A stretch of 64,000 bases of DNA. Origin: an uncultured Aquimarina sp. (GTDB taxonomy: Bacteria > Bacteroidota > Bacteroidia > Flavobacteriales > Flavobacteriaceae). The notes beneath the pieces are model-generated. The model searched no databases, had not been told where the DNA came from, and saw nothing but the letters and a program-made list of their open reading frames with translations. Positions 52,659 through 62,005 of the stretch are shown in pieces; within the stretch, counting starts at the first letter, position 1; every line of letters starts with the position of its first letter. The position numbers and the translations under genes were made by a program. The DNA lies in the NCBI GenBank assembly GCA_947498455.1, contig CANMKK010000008.1, positions 100,464 through 164,463 of the forward strand. Reading direction: 5' to 3'.

Positions 52659-53993
52659 TTAAAGCGACATGGTAAGCATCATTCTAAAATAACTATCTGT
52701 TTCGGCATTGAGCGTTCCTTTTTTTCCAAAGACATATTCAGGAGTTAATTTTAGTTTATGAGAATAGAAAAATAAATTTAAACCTACTGAACCTTCATAA
52801 GAATTATTGGGGGTATGATCAAAATTTTGAGACATATATGCAATGTAGGGCATTAGCTTTGTCTTTTTTCCTAATTTTTTTGGTAATACATATCCCAATT
52901 GTCCATATATAGAAGTACCGGACCCTGTTCCGAATACAGATCCGTTATCACCAAAATCATTATAATACAGAGCAGCATAAGCATTAATCGCACCATTTCC
53001 CATAGGAGCGTCATAAAATGCATCAATAGCAAAAGAAGTGGCTGCTGCAGTAGAAACATTATCAGATGTTAAGTCGGCTTCCGTTGGGTCAACAATGTCG
53101 ATTCCGGAAGTTGATTTTATGAAAGCATTGGGTTGATAAAAGAAACCTGCCCCAATATTAAATACCGATTTACTACCCATATAAGTTCCTTTTCTGAATG
53201 TATAATCATGCCATTCTTTGTCTAAAAATTGATATTCGAAGTACCCTTGATAATTCATAGAGGCTTTACCATTATCAATTCCTTGAAAAAAGTGGTTTCC
53301 TTGATAAGTATAATCTCCAGTAATAGTATTATTACCAAAATCTGAAGCAAAATTATTGACCATAGAATTATTGACAGAAACTTGATAATGAAATCTCCCA
53401 AAATCTCCAATTACATATACCCCTAGAGGAGATGAAAACTGATCAGAATACCCATAACCCCACCAGGCAGGATAGAATCCATCTCCCAAATTAGCACCAC
53501 CAGGTGCATCATAAGTCATAGAGGTAAAAGAAGAGTAATTTGTTAATCTGCTAATTCCGTTAACATAGTGTAATCCAGCACCTACTCTAAGCGAACCTGG
53601 TATAAGGTCAATATCTAGGTACAACCCGTTAAGAGAAACTTGATTCCCGTCTCCTTGTGCACTGCTCTCCAGAGTTCTATTATTAAGATTTGCTGTAGTA
53701 AAATAAGTCGAGAGCATAATTCTATCAGATACCTTTGCACTTAAGAAAAGTTGTGCTCTTTTTACATTAAAATTTACCTGATCTTTTCTAAAATTAGCTT
53801 CGGTTTGCCCAAGAATATTTACCCATAAATATTTGGTTTTCTCTTTATTGAGATATAAAGCAATGGATTTAGGTTCTGAAGGATCTTCCTTTTCTTGAAA
53901 GCCTTCTTGAGCATTTAAGTGTTTTACATTTAGGATAATACAAAAAATTAATAGCACTAATATTACTTTAAAGATTGTTTTGATTACTTTCAT
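52659..53993 (-). CDS. Outer-membrane porin-like protein (444 aa)
   Basis: A signal peptide (LVLLIFCIILNVKHLNAQ, about residues 12-29) precedes a beta-barrel pattern of alternating strands with aromatic girdles, e.g. FNVKRAQLFLSAKVSDRIML and RVGAGLHYVNGISRL, and ends with an aromatic/Leu strand (YFRMMLTMSL). It resembles the phosphate/oligosaccharide-selective porins of Bacteroidota. It lies 76 bases after the DUF3726 gene, on the same strand, and is probably the outer-membrane entry for the substrate of this locus. Confidence 0.82.
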   Translation of the reverse strand: MKVIKTIFKVILVLLIFCIILNVKHLNAQEGFQEKEDPSEPKSIALYLNKEKTKYLWVNILGQTEANFRKDQVNFNVKRAQLFLSAKVSDRIMLSTYFTTANLNNRTLESSAQGDGNQVSLNGLYLDIDLIPGSLRVGAGLHYVNGISRLTNYSSFTSMTYDAPGGANLGDGFYPAWWGYGYSDQFSSPLGVYVIGDFGRFHYQVSVNNSMVNNFASDFGNNTITGDYTYQGNHFFQGIDNGKASMNYQGYFEYQFLDKEWHDYTFRKGTYMGSKSVFNIGAGFFYQPNAFIKSTSGIDIVDPTEADLTSDNVSTAAATSFAIDAFYDAPMGNGAINAYAALYYNDFGDNGSVFGTGSGTSIYGQLGYVLPKKLGKKTKLMPYIAYMSQNFDHTPNNSYEGSVGLNLFFYSHKLKLTPEYVFGKKGTLNAETDSYFRMMLTMSL

Positions 53994-54069
53994 GATTAAG
54001 ATTTTTAAATTAAAAGTTAGTGTTTGTATTTAATGTGATTCTACCCCAATATTTCGAAACATTTTTATT

Positions 54070-54807
54070 CTATCCTGCCTGAGAATTTGATCTATCACTT
54101 TCTGGCACCAGTATTTTTCTTGATTGTTCTATCACCCAGTCCCAAACTTTCTTATCCACAGATAGTCCTTCAGTTTGAGCGGATGAGAGTTTCTGTTTTA
54201 GTGCCTTAGGGGGTAGGGTATAATCCGGTGGGGTTTTTGGTTGGAAATCGAATAAATTAAAGTGTTTACTATCATAAGCGTATATAGTAATCATCTCCTT
54301 TGATGACATATAACTCGGCATGTTATATTCAGATATTTGTGGATTATTGAAGTTCTGAATGTTTTGAATTATGGTCAAAACATTTTTTGACATCACTTGC
54401 GCCGATAGCTGTATATCTCCAATACAATTTTTGTATAATAAACTAGGTAGTATATTTTCGTGCTTAAAATTATGGATATGAGACACTACATACCCATGTT
54501 TTGTTGCATGTGTTTTAATAAAATCAATAGCTTCTGAGATTTTTAAAATAGTCTGCCCTTTACCTTCAATAACCAATAAATGTGGTTTTTTGATTTCAAA
54601 ACTAATCCCTAAATTATCAGTCGGTGCTATTTCTGTATAGATTTCCTGCAAGTATTTCAGCCCACTTCCACACCAAGCTTCCATTCTCGAAATCGCTATA
54701 GAAGCTTCCTCAGCATGCCCTAAATCCATAGAAATACTACGAAATAATTTGACACATGTAGTTGTTATTTCGTTCCAGGAAATATGAATTGTATTGTTTT
54801 CCATCAC
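54070..54807 (-). CDS. DUF3726-like protein (245 aa)
   Basis: The N-terminus ISWNEITTTCVKLFRSISMD followed by LGHAEEASIAISRMEAWC resembles DUF3726, a family I remember from loci for methylated or cyclic amine compounds. The remaining part is unknown. It overlaps the 562-residue gene by four bases. Its function is not established; a role in the catabolic step is likely by context. Confidence 0.7.
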   Translation of the reverse strand: MMENNTIHISWNEITTTCVKLFRSISMDLGHAEEASIAISRMEAWCGSGLKYLQEIYTEIAPTDNLGISFEIKKPHLLVIEGKGQTILKISEAIDFIKTHATKHGYVVSHIHNFKHENILPSLLYKNCIGDIQLSAQVMSKNVLTIIQNIQNFNNPQISEYNMPSYMSSKEMITIYAYDSKHFNLFDFQPKTPPDYTLPPKALKQKLSSAQTEGLSVDKKVWDWVIEQSRKILVPESDRSNSQAG

Positions 54808-56492
54808 TTAATTATTGGAAATAAATGTTCAACACCATGCTTCATTTTGGGTAAATCCTTGGATAAAGGGGCTCCTTGAAAAAAAGTTACTTTGACCCAT
54901 CTATCTGATTTAGGATCAAACTTCGTGGCACCTAATAATGCCAATTTACATCTTAATAAATCTGTAGGAAGAACATCTTCTCCTAATGCATTCATATGTA
55001 TATCAGATATGTTTTCGTCTTGGCCCATGTATTGAATTCTCTTTACAATAGAACGCATCCGTGGGTGTACACCCAAAAATTCGGCTACATTTTCGATTTC
55101 ATTGTCGATACTACGTTCTAATAATTTAATACAGTAACTTATCTCTTTAGCAATTCCGATCGGCATTTGATTTTCTATTCCTGCGTCTTCCGTTTTGATA
55201 CCCAAACGTGGTTCTTCCTTGTTTTCAGAATAGTACCAGAAATAATAATCATCAGATGGTTTGTCGAAATCATATTGATCTACCCAACTGTAATGTGATT
55301 TTATTATAATCGATAAATGTTTTAATGACATTTGCGGAATAAGTTGGAAATCTTCGTCTTGATTCAAATTCACAAAAAAAGAATCGCAGATTTCAGGATG
55401 TAATTCCAATAAAAGAGAGATGATCACCTCTTGAGTTTGTAAATTTATTTTCAATGAATATAATTTTTCAAAGATTGATTTCCAATCGGATATACTTGTT
55501 GTTACTTTTAATCTCTTGTAAAAAGAATGTAGTTCTTTTTTCGTTTTTGTATTTGTATTCTTTTGAAGTTCATTATCTGTATACGTTTGTTCGAAAAAAA
55601 TTATAGCTAGTTTTAATCCTGTTATAAATTCTTCCCACTTACTTTCAGAAATGTTTTCTCTTTGTAGAATTTCTAAAAGTGAATTTTCTCTTGCAGCTAT
55701 CCAATGTCCAACAGGTTTACTATGTTTTATTAAAAACGGTGCCATTCCCAAACCAGTTGAATTTCCTATTCCCAAATTCTGTTTTGAGTTATCTGATAAT
55801 GTTACTGCTATCTTGTTTTTATTCTTAGCAATATGATTTACTTGGTAATAGCTAAATTCTCTAACAAGATAAACGGTAAGCATTTGGGCTGCAAAAGGAA
55901 AATTAAGGCTAGTATTTTTAATAAGAAACTTAAAATCAGCCATTCCGAATTTACCATTTCCATACACGGCAGTAGTTCTGTATAAATACCCTATTTTAAT
56001 AATATCACCTTTACAGGGTTGTTCTCCTTTGATCAGAGCATCAATAACTTTTTCAAACATCCGGACTGATTTATTGGCTCTAGATATGCATAAAACTCTA
56101 GAGGAATACCTTCCGGATTCTTGCTTAGTTAAGTTAGATTGGAGTTCATCACAAAATTCCTCAGTAACTTTTCCATAACATAGTGCAAAAACGACATCCC
56201 AAGCTACGGCAATTACTCTGTCCGTTCTATTTTCGGGCGCTAAATACTGACTAAAAGCAATAAAAGACAAAGTTTCAGTTGGAGTAATAACTTCTACCAC
56301 ATATCTACCAAATCCATCTGCGCTTAGACAAGCTTTAGCCTCCTTAAATTCCCATCTTTCTTTGGAGGCCTTTTCTAGTAACTTTCTGTTAAAACTAAGA
56401 TTACTTGGAAACAAATTACCTAACCGTTTTATGTTAAAATTTGAAGTTTGACCTTTAGTATTCTTCTTCATTTCTAGAGATATTGTAGACAT
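54804..56492 (-). CDS. Uncharacterised protein (562 aa) of the BCCT operon
   Basis: A cytoplasmic protein, no signal peptide or membrane segment. It has a well-defined first third (AENRTDRVIAVAWDVVFALC, then SGRYSSRVLCISRANKS) and GLGMAPFLIKHSKPVGHWIA in the middle. These patterns look like a conserved enzyme, but I do not recognise it. It overlaps the DUF3726 gene by four bases and lies 24 bases after the BCCT gene, so it is most likely part of the substrate-processing set. Confidence 0.72.
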   Translation of the reverse strand: MSTISLEMKKNTKGQTSNFNIKRLGNLFPSNLSFNRKLLEKASKERWEFKEAKACLSADGFGRYVVEVITPTETLSFIAFSQYLAPENRTDRVIAVAWDVVFALCYGKVTEEFCDELQSNLTKQESGRYSSRVLCISRANKSVRMFEKVIDALIKGEQPCKGDIIKIGYLYRTTAVYGNGKFGMADFKFLIKNTSLNFPFAAQMLTVYLVREFSYYQVNHIAKNKNKIAVTLSDNSKQNLGIGNSTGLGMAPFLIKHSKPVGHWIAARENSLLEILQRENISESKWEEFITGLKLAIIFFEQTYTDNELQKNTNTKTKKELHSFYKRLKVTTSISDWKSIFEKLYSLKINLQTQEVIISLLLELHPEICDSFFVNLNQDEDFQLIPQMSLKHLSIIIKSHYSWVDQYDFDKPSDDYYFWYYSENKEEPRLGIKTEDAGIENQMPIGIAKEISYCIKLLERSIDNEIENVAEFLGVHPRMRSIVKRIQYMGQDENISDIHMNALGEDVLPTDLLRCKLALLGATKFDPKSDRWVKVTFFQGAPLSKDLPKMKHGVEHLFPIIK

Positions 56493-56516
56493 AGATATCG
56501 TTTGAACTTAGTAAAA

Positions 56517-58067
56517 TTATTTTTGATTATTAGGCTCGTTGTCTATTTCGTGCATTGTTTTTACATATTTCATTGCTTTTAGTAACGGAGGAATTAAAAT
56601 TAATGAAACCGGAACAGCAGTAATCACAATAAACGACTGAAGTGCAGAAACTCCACCAATATATAAAAGGATGATAGCCACAATTCCCATTGCTAATCCC
56701 CAAAATATTCTGAGCGTTTTTGATGTTTCCTGTTCAGAACTTGTCTTTTTAAGAGATATTGAAGAAATCGTATAGCTCATTGAATCTCCCGTGGTAATAA
56801 TAAACGTAGCTGATAGAAATAAAAATAACACAGAAACTATAAAACCTAAGGGCAATTGTTTTGTTATACTTAATAGAGTTCCAGGTACATTAAAACCTCC
56901 ATTGGCATTAAAAACGTCTAATACTGAACCTGGATTATTTATTTCATAATATAGACCACTTCCGCCTAATACAGTGAACCATAACATTGTAATTATTGGA
57001 GCAATAATAGACATTGTTATAATCAGTTCTCTTAATGTTCTCCCTTTTGAAACTCTAATAATAAATATTCCCATTAATGGAGAATACCCTAGAAACCAAG
57101 CCCAATAGAAATAAGTCCAGTAACTTGCCCATCCTGGATTTTGTGTATATGTTGCTAGGTTTACGATCTCTCCTAAATGTTGCCCAAACGACCCTATAAA
57201 TGTGTTAATAATAAAGCGAAGAGGACCAAATAAAAGAATAAAGCAAAACAATATCAATGTTAAAAATATGTTGGCTTGACTAAGGTATTTAATTCCTTTA
57301 TTTAGTCCAGTTGAGGCTGATAATACATAAACAACCATTACAATACTTATCATTAGTGCTTGTAAACCGAAACCGTTAGTAAATCCAAATAAATCCTCAA
57401 GGCCATACCCTAGTTGTGTTCCTAGAAAGCCTACAGGACCAATTGTTCCAGCCATTACAGCCAGTATACAAAATGCATCTGCTACAGGTCCTATGATACC
57501 TTTAGAGTGAATGGCTTTATCACCAAAAATAGGATATAGCAATGTTCTTGGTTTTAAGGGTAGGTTTTTATAGTAAACAAGATATGCGTAAGCAATGGTG
57601 ACTAGAGTAGATCCCATAATACTCCAAACTAGAAAACCACAATGAAGGAAAGATTGAGATAAAGCATTATAAGCTTGTTGGGTAGGGTTTTCTGTGACAG
57701 GGTAATAAGGTGGTGGACTTGCAAAATGTGCTACAGGTTCTGCAGCAGCCCAAAACACACCAACACCTGCCAAAAGAGTACACATGACCATAGATAACCA
57801 CTGTATCTTTGTAAAGTTAACTTTGTCAGTTCTCCCAATTCTAATTTTACCATACTTAGAAAACGCAATATATATTCCTAACACAAAATACAGTATTACA
57901 AGAATATACCAAAGAGGTCCAAAGAATTCAGTACTCCAAGAAAAAAGAACATTAATCCCAGATTTTAAACCTTCTACATTTATAAAACCATAAACGATAA
58001 AAAGTATAATAATTCCTCCACTTAAAATAAATACAGGGAGATCCACTTTTCGAATTAAATCTTTCAT
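56517..58067 (-). CDS. BCCT-family transporter (betaine/carnitine/choline)
   Basis: About twelve membrane segments are seen in the 516-residue protein. The BCCT signature is in NPGWASYWTYFYWAWFLGYS with the conserved Trp box, followed by GIFIIRVSKGRTLRELI. It imports quaternary or tertiary amines such as glycine betaine, choline or carnitine, usually with sodium or proton. The intracellular tail is short, so osmosensing is unlikely; context points to a catabolic role. A 109-base gap separates it from the M19 gene. Confidence 0.9.
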   Translation of the reverse strand: MKDLIRKVDLPVFILSGGIIILFIVYGFINVEGLKSGINVLFSWSTEFFGPLWYILVILYFVLGIYIAFSKYGKIRIGRTDKVNFTKIQWLSMVMCTLLAGVGVFWAAAEPVAHFASPPPYYPVTENPTQQAYNALSQSFLHCGFLVWSIMGSTLVTIAYAYLVYYKNLPLKPRTLLYPIFGDKAIHSKGIIGPVADAFCILAVMAGTIGPVGFLGTQLGYGLEDLFGFTNGFGLQALMISIVMVVYVLSASTGLNKGIKYLSQANIFLTLILFCFILLFGPLRFIINTFIGSFGQHLGEIVNLATYTQNPGWASYWTYFYWAWFLGYSPLMGIFIIRVSKGRTLRELIITMSIIAPIITMLWFTVLGGSGLYYEINNPGSVLDVFNANGGFNVPGTLLSITKQLPLGFIVSVLFLFLSATFIITTGDSMSYTISSISLKKTSSEQETSKTLRIFWGLAMGIVAIILLYIGGVSALQSFIVITAVPVSLILIPPLLKAMKYVKTMHEIDNEPNNQK

Positions 58068-58176
58068 AATTTATTAATCTATTTTAGTAATTATATTTTG
58101 ATTATTTTCTTGGGGACTTATTATTATTGCTTTTTTGTCAAATTGAACTTTTTTTTAACTTTTATATAAAGTTGAT

Positions 58177-59148
58177 TTATTTTGGCAAAACCGTTTCCAT
58201 ATAACGAATCCAATTAAGTCCTATTAGTTTTTCAACTTCACTTTTATTGAATCCATAATCTTGCATCCCTTGTATTAAATTATGGATATCTCCGATTTCT
58301 TTAAACCAACTCATAGGCTTAGGCCAGAGAGCTTCCCTAAAGTAATTATCGGTTTCATCGACAACTTTTAGCCATTTACCACAACGCATCCATTGTAATA
58401 CAGAATCAGGATGATCAGTGCATAGGTCACTACCGATACCAACATGATCTATTCCCATAATAGAAACAGTATCTTCTATCAATTTACAATATTCAATAAG
58501 TGTACAGTCTGATCCATTTTTTAAGTGTAACGGATACAAACTTAAACCTAGTATTCCTCCTTTTTCTGAAACAGATTTCATGAGTTCTGTAGAAATATTT
58601 CTTTCAGAATTTTTAGAAAAATCCGGTATTGAATGAGAAACGCAAACTGGTTTTTTAGATAATTCTACTGCTTCTAAACCACTTTCATTACTGATATGAG
58701 ATAAGTCGATGGCAATTCCTAATCTATTCATTTCCTGTATTACCTCTCTTCCGAATCTAGTAATTTTTGCATCATTTTGTTCGTAACAACCGGAGGCAAT
58801 GTAAGATTGGTTATTGTAAGTTAATTGCATAACTCGTAGTCCTTTTTTGAAAAAATATTCTAACAATTTAAGATCGGAGTCTATAGGTGCTGAGTTTTGC
58901 CATCCCAAAATTATTCCAACTTTCCCTTCTATTTCTGCTTTATTAATATCACTTACAGTTTCTATTTTTGTGATTAAATCAATGTTTTCTAAAAAATATC
59001 TTTCCCATTTTTTAAACACTTCGATTGTTTCACTAGAATTTTCCCAATATACAATGCTTACATGAACAAGGTTTACGTTAGCCTTTTTTAAGTTTTCAAA
59101 TTGTTTTCTGGACCAATTTGTATAATTTACTCCATCTACTATTTTCAT
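58177..59148 (-). CDS. M19 dipeptidase-family protein (betaine-locus type)
   Basis: The 323-residue cytoplasmic protein has the M19 fold motifs GLRVMQLTYNNQS, GCYEQNDAKITRFGREV, IAIDLSHISNES and IGIGSDLCTDHPDS. The N-terminal HxD zinc pair of true dipeptidases is replaced by VNYTNW, as I recall for the P. aeruginosa PA5396-like relatives in the glycine-betaine locus. It may therefore use one metal or another substrate. It lies five bases after the aldehyde dehydrogenase gene. Confidence 0.85.
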   Translation of the reverse strand: MKIVDGVNYTNWSRKQFENLKKANVNLVHVSIVYWENSSETIEVFKKWERYFLENIDLITKIETVSDINKAEIEGKVGIILGWQNSAPIDSDLKLLEYFFKKGLRVMQLTYNNQSYIASGCYEQNDAKITRFGREVIQEMNRLGIAIDLSHISNESGLEAVELSKKPVCVSHSIPDFSKNSERNISTELMKSVSEKGGILGLSLYPLHLKNGSDCTLIEYCKLIEDTVSIMGIDHVGIGSDLCTDHPDSVLQWMRCGKWLKVVDETDNYFREALWPKPMSWFKEIGDIHNLIQGMQDYGFNKSEVEKLIGLNWIRYMETVLPK

Positions 59149-59153
59149 GTTTT

Positions 59154-60590
59154 TTAAGGCTTTAAATATGTTGTTTTTACTTGTGTGTAAAATTCTTTGG
59201 CGTAGGTTCCCTGTTCTCTAGACCCAAAACTTGATCCTTTCATACCTCCAAAAGGTACGTGATAGTCTGTTCCGGCAGTTGGTAGGTTAATGGATACACA
59301 ACCGGTTTGCACTTTTTTTCTAAAAATCATTGCCTTGGATAAAGATTGGGTTATAATACCAGAAACAAGCCCAAAAGGAGTGTCATTAACAACGGCTATT
59401 CCTTCTTCGAAACTATCAACTTTGATAAGGCATACCAGAGGCCCAAAGACTTCTTCTCTGTTAATTTTCATATCATTTGTTGTATTTCCTAAAATACAAG
59501 GACTTATATAAAACCCTGGAGTGTTTCTTTTTAAGGTTTCTCCTCCGCATAATACGGTAGCACCATCTTTTTTTGCTTCTTCCAGATAGGATATGACTGT
59601 TTCTAGTTGAGACTTACTGGAAAGTGGTCCTATTTGAGTATTAGAATCAGTACTTGCACCTACAACTAATGACTTGGTTTGTTTTACGAAAGCTTCTTTA
59701 AATTGGTCATAAATTCCAGATTCGACAATAACTCTTGATGAGGCTGTACATTTTTGTCCTGTTCCTGTAAACCCTCCCGCAATTGCACAATCAACTGCAG
59801 TTTTGATATCCGCATCTTCACTTATCAATAATGCATTTTTACTTCCCATCTCGAATTGACACTTTATCATTTTTTTATGAGCTTCAGACAATATTTGCTG
59901 TCCTACTTCATAAGACCCGGTAAAAGTTATTGCATCTACATCTGGAGAACTGGCAATGGTATTTCCAATACTACTTCCACTTCCGTAGATAAGATTAAAT
60001 ACTCCATTTGGTAACCCAGCATTATCTATAATTTTTGCTAATAGGTAGGCCGAGTTAGGGGTTAATGTAGCTGGTTTAAGCACAACTGCATTACCATAAC
60101 ATAATGCAGGCGCTACTTTCCAGGCGGCAACAGCTATTGGAAAGTTCCAGGGAGTAATTACACTCACAACACCCATGGGTTCCCTATCTACTATTATATC
60201 AACTCCTTGTCTAACAGATTTGGTGTAATCACCCATTTGTCGAAGGCATTCTGCGGCATAATAATGAAAAAATTGACCAGATCTGTAGACTTCACCTTTT
60301 CCTTCTGCAACAGTTTTTCCTTCTTCTTTGGCTAAGGCTTCTCCAATTTCTGTAGCATTCGCTATTAACTCATCTCCGATTTTTTTAAGAATATCGGATC
60401 GTTGTTCTATTCCTACTTCCTCCCAACGCTTTTGACCTTTTACTGCTCCAGAAATACATTCTAAAACTTGTTCTTGAGAAAGTAAACAAACTTCACTCAA
60501 GATTTCATTAGTATTGGAAGGGTTGATATTGGGTCTCCTAGTATTCGTTTCAACCCATTTTCCGTTAATATAATTCTTTATTAATTTCAT
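59154..60590 (-). CDS. NAD(P)-dependent aldehyde dehydrogenase
   Basis: The 478-residue enzyme shows the catalytic Cys281 in GTGQKCTASSR, Glu247 in QFEMGSKNALL, Lys172 in VLKPATLTP and the NAD loop FTGSYEVGQQ. The GQKCTASSR variant is similar to alpha-ketoglutarate semialdehyde dehydrogenases, but close relatives also act on betaine or other aldehydes. It is the first gene of the minus-strand operon, with promoter and operator candidates directly upstream. Confidence 0.9.
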   Translation of the reverse strand: MKLIKNYINGKWVETNTRRPNINPSNTNEILSEVCLLSQEQVLECISGAVKGQKRWEEVGIEQRSDILKKIGDELIANATEIGEALAKEEGKTVAEGKGEVYRSGQFFHYYAAECLRQMGDYTKSVRQGVDIIVDREPMGVVSVITPWNFPIAVAAWKVAPALCYGNAVVLKPATLTPNSAYLLAKIIDNAGLPNGVFNLIYGSGSSIGNTIASSPDVDAITFTGSYEVGQQILSEAHKKMIKCQFEMGSKNALLISEDADIKTAVDCAIAGGFTGTGQKCTASSRVIVESGIYDQFKEAFVKQTKSLVVGASTDSNTQIGPLSSKSQLETVISYLEEAKKDGATVLCGGETLKRNTPGFYISPCILGNTTNDMKINREEVFGPLVCLIKVDSFEEGIAVVNDTPFGLVSGIITQSLSKAMIFRKKVQTGCVSINLPTAGTDYHVPFGGMKGSSFGSREQGTYAKEFYTQVKTTYLKP

Positions 60591-60600
60591 TTTTGTATTA

Positions 60601-60633
60601 TAATATGATATATTGTTTCGTAATATGATACAT
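60601..60633. promoter_or_regulatory. Direct-repeat operator candidate (IclR site)
   Basis: TAATATGATA-Y-AT occurs at 60601-60613 and 60621-60633, 20 bp apart (two helical turns). It overlaps the expected transcription start of the aldehyde dehydrogenase operon and lies within the divergent gap between the operon and iclR. The position fits repressor binding. The site is a sequence observation; IclR binding is inferred. Confidence 0.55.
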
Positions 60634-60663
60634 CAAACATAATTTTTTATTTTTGATTATCAA
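60634..60663 (-). promoter_or_regulatory. Promoter of the aldehyde dehydrogenase operon
   Basis: On the minus strand TTG (60663-60661), 19 bases and TATGTTTG (60641-60634) form a full match to the Bacteroidota promoter (TTG-N19-TAnnTTTG). The start codon follows about 44 bases later. The direct repeat lies just downstream of the -7. Confidence 0.72.
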
Positions 60664-60734
60664 AATTTTATTTTATTTTTTTAATGTTTGGATTTTTTTT
60701 TCTTAGTATTCACATCATCGTAATTCAATAATTT

Positions 60735-60742
60735 TAACTTTG
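60735..60742 (+). promoter_or_regulatory. Putative -7 element of the IclR gene
   Basis: TAACTTTG is an exact match to TAnnTTTG and lies 28 bases before the iclR ATG at 60771. No TTG is placed at the ideal distance. Moderate confidence. Confidence 0.5.
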
Positions 60743-60770
60743 TTGAATATTATAAACTGTAGTTATTTAT

Positions 60771-61511
60771 ATGATACAAGTAATAGAAAGGGCTTTTAAT
60801 ATTTTAGAATTTTTGGCTTCACAAGAAGAAAAATATTGTAGTCTGACCAAGATTTCGGCTGGAGTAAATTTACATAAAGCAACTTGTTCTAATATTATTA
60901 AAACAATGGTGAAACGGAATTATATCGAAAAAAGTGAAAACCATAAAGGTTATGGATTAGGCTTTATGTTTCGTACCTTATCGGGGGATAATGATGATAT
61001 GTTGCCTTATACACTTAAAGCTGCAGGTGCTCTAAAAGAATTAAGAGATAATATACAAGAAGGATGTTTACTTGCCATTTCTAGAGGAAAAATGCGTATT
61101 AACATATACAAAACGAATACATCTAAAGAATTAAGAATTGTAATTAAAGACAAGAAATCGGTTTATCAAACAGCATCTGGTAGAATGTTATTGTCTTGTT
61201 TGTCCAAAACTCAATTAAAAAAGTTCATTGAAGAGTTTGGGCTTCCAACCAAAGAGGAGTGGTCAGAAGTTAAAGATGAAAAATCTTTACTTTTAAATTT
61301 AGAAAAAATAAGTAACGATGGTTTTTCTATACGAGAGTCTCCGGAGGGAATAATAGGATATGCTATCCCTATCATTGGACCTGAAAATCTCGTGTTTTCT
61401 TTAGCAGTATTTCTACCTAGTATTCGTTGGAACGATGAAACTGAAAAGAAAATACGAGAGGAAGCTAAGACTACTGCAGATATTATAAAAACTGCTTTTT
61501 TTCAAATTTAA
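60771..61511 (+). CDS. IclR-family transcriptional regulator
   Basis: The 246-residue protein has an N-terminal winged helix-turn-helix (VIERAFNILEFLASQEE, then LTKISAGVNLHKATCSNIIK) and a C-terminal IclR effector domain (VYQTASGRMLLSCLS, then GYAIPIIGPENLVFSLAVFL). It is divergent to the operon and its most likely target. The effector would be the substrate or a catabolite of it. Confidence 0.88.
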   Translation: MIQVIERAFNILEFLASQEEKYCSLTKISAGVNLHKATCSNIIKTMVKRNYIEKSENHKGYGLGFMFRTLSGDNDDMLPYTLKAAGALKELRDNIQEGCLLAISRGKMRINIYKTNTSKELRIVIKDKKSVYQTASGRMLLSCLSKTQLKKFIEEFGLPTKEEWSEVKDEKSLLLNLEKISNDGFSIRESPEGIIGYAIPIIGPENLVFSLAVFLPSIRWNDETEKKIREEAKTTADIIKTAFFQI

Positions 61512-61536
61512 AATAGAGTTTTTCTTTCTTGGTACT

Positions 61537-61702
61537 TATACGATTTACGAATAAAAATTTCGCATCTAATCACATTCTTTTTCTACTATATTTTCTTCAT
61601 CAAATTAAACAATAGCTATGGCTATTCTTTAATTTGATTCATCAATCTAGCGAAAAATTTTTGTAATTATTTTTACGAAATTCTCATCCGTAAATCGTAT
61701 TA
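61537..61702. repeat. 166-bp imperfect palindrome, MITE- or structured-RNA-like
   Basis: The ends TATACGATTTACG (left, 61537-61549) and CGTAAATCGTAT (right, 61689-61700) are inverted copies, and so are ATCAAATTAAACAATAGC and GGCTATTCTTTAATTTGAT around the centre near 61619. Less matched stretches lie between. The arms would fold into one long hairpin. The length, terminal inverted repeats and absence of a coding frame are like a miniature inverted-repeat element; a structured RNA is the alternative. Confidence 0.68.
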
Positions 61703-61835
61703 GAGTGTCTAAGAACATCGAAAAAATTCACATTTTGACTCTATTGGATAGGATGGTTGAAGTGATTTACAGAAAATAAATGGGAGTGAAAGTAGTAATT
61801 AATTCAACTATAATACTTCTGGTTAAAACTTGTTC

Positions 61836-61914
61836 ATTTTTCGATTTATTTTCTTAATCATATTTCCTATAGCTAAGGCTATGAAAAATAATCATAGCGA
61901 CATAAATCAAAAAA
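61836..61914. repeat. 79-bp imperfect palindrome with the same core
   Basis: Left arm TTTTTCGATTTAT (61836-61848) pairs with ATAAATCAAAAAAG (61901-61914); the centre is TATAGCTAAGGCTATG near 61875. The central AGCTA-A-GGCT matches the AGCTA-T-GGCT core of the 166-bp palindrome, which suggests a common origin for both. Confidence 0.6.
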
Positions 61915-61978
61915 GCAACTTCGTTTTATCTGAGATGTTTTATAATCAAATAGGTATAACTTATAAATTTTAAATAAA

Positions 61979-62005
61979 CCTCTCATCCAAAAATAGGATG
62001 AGAGG
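61979..62005 (-). terminator. Terminator after the T9SS repeat gene
   Basis: CCTCTCATCC (61979-61988) and GGATGAGAGG (61996-62005) form a perfect 10-bp stem with a 7-nt loop. On the minus strand it is followed by TTTATTT. It lies 34 bases beyond the stop codon of the minus-strand gene. Confidence 0.8.
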
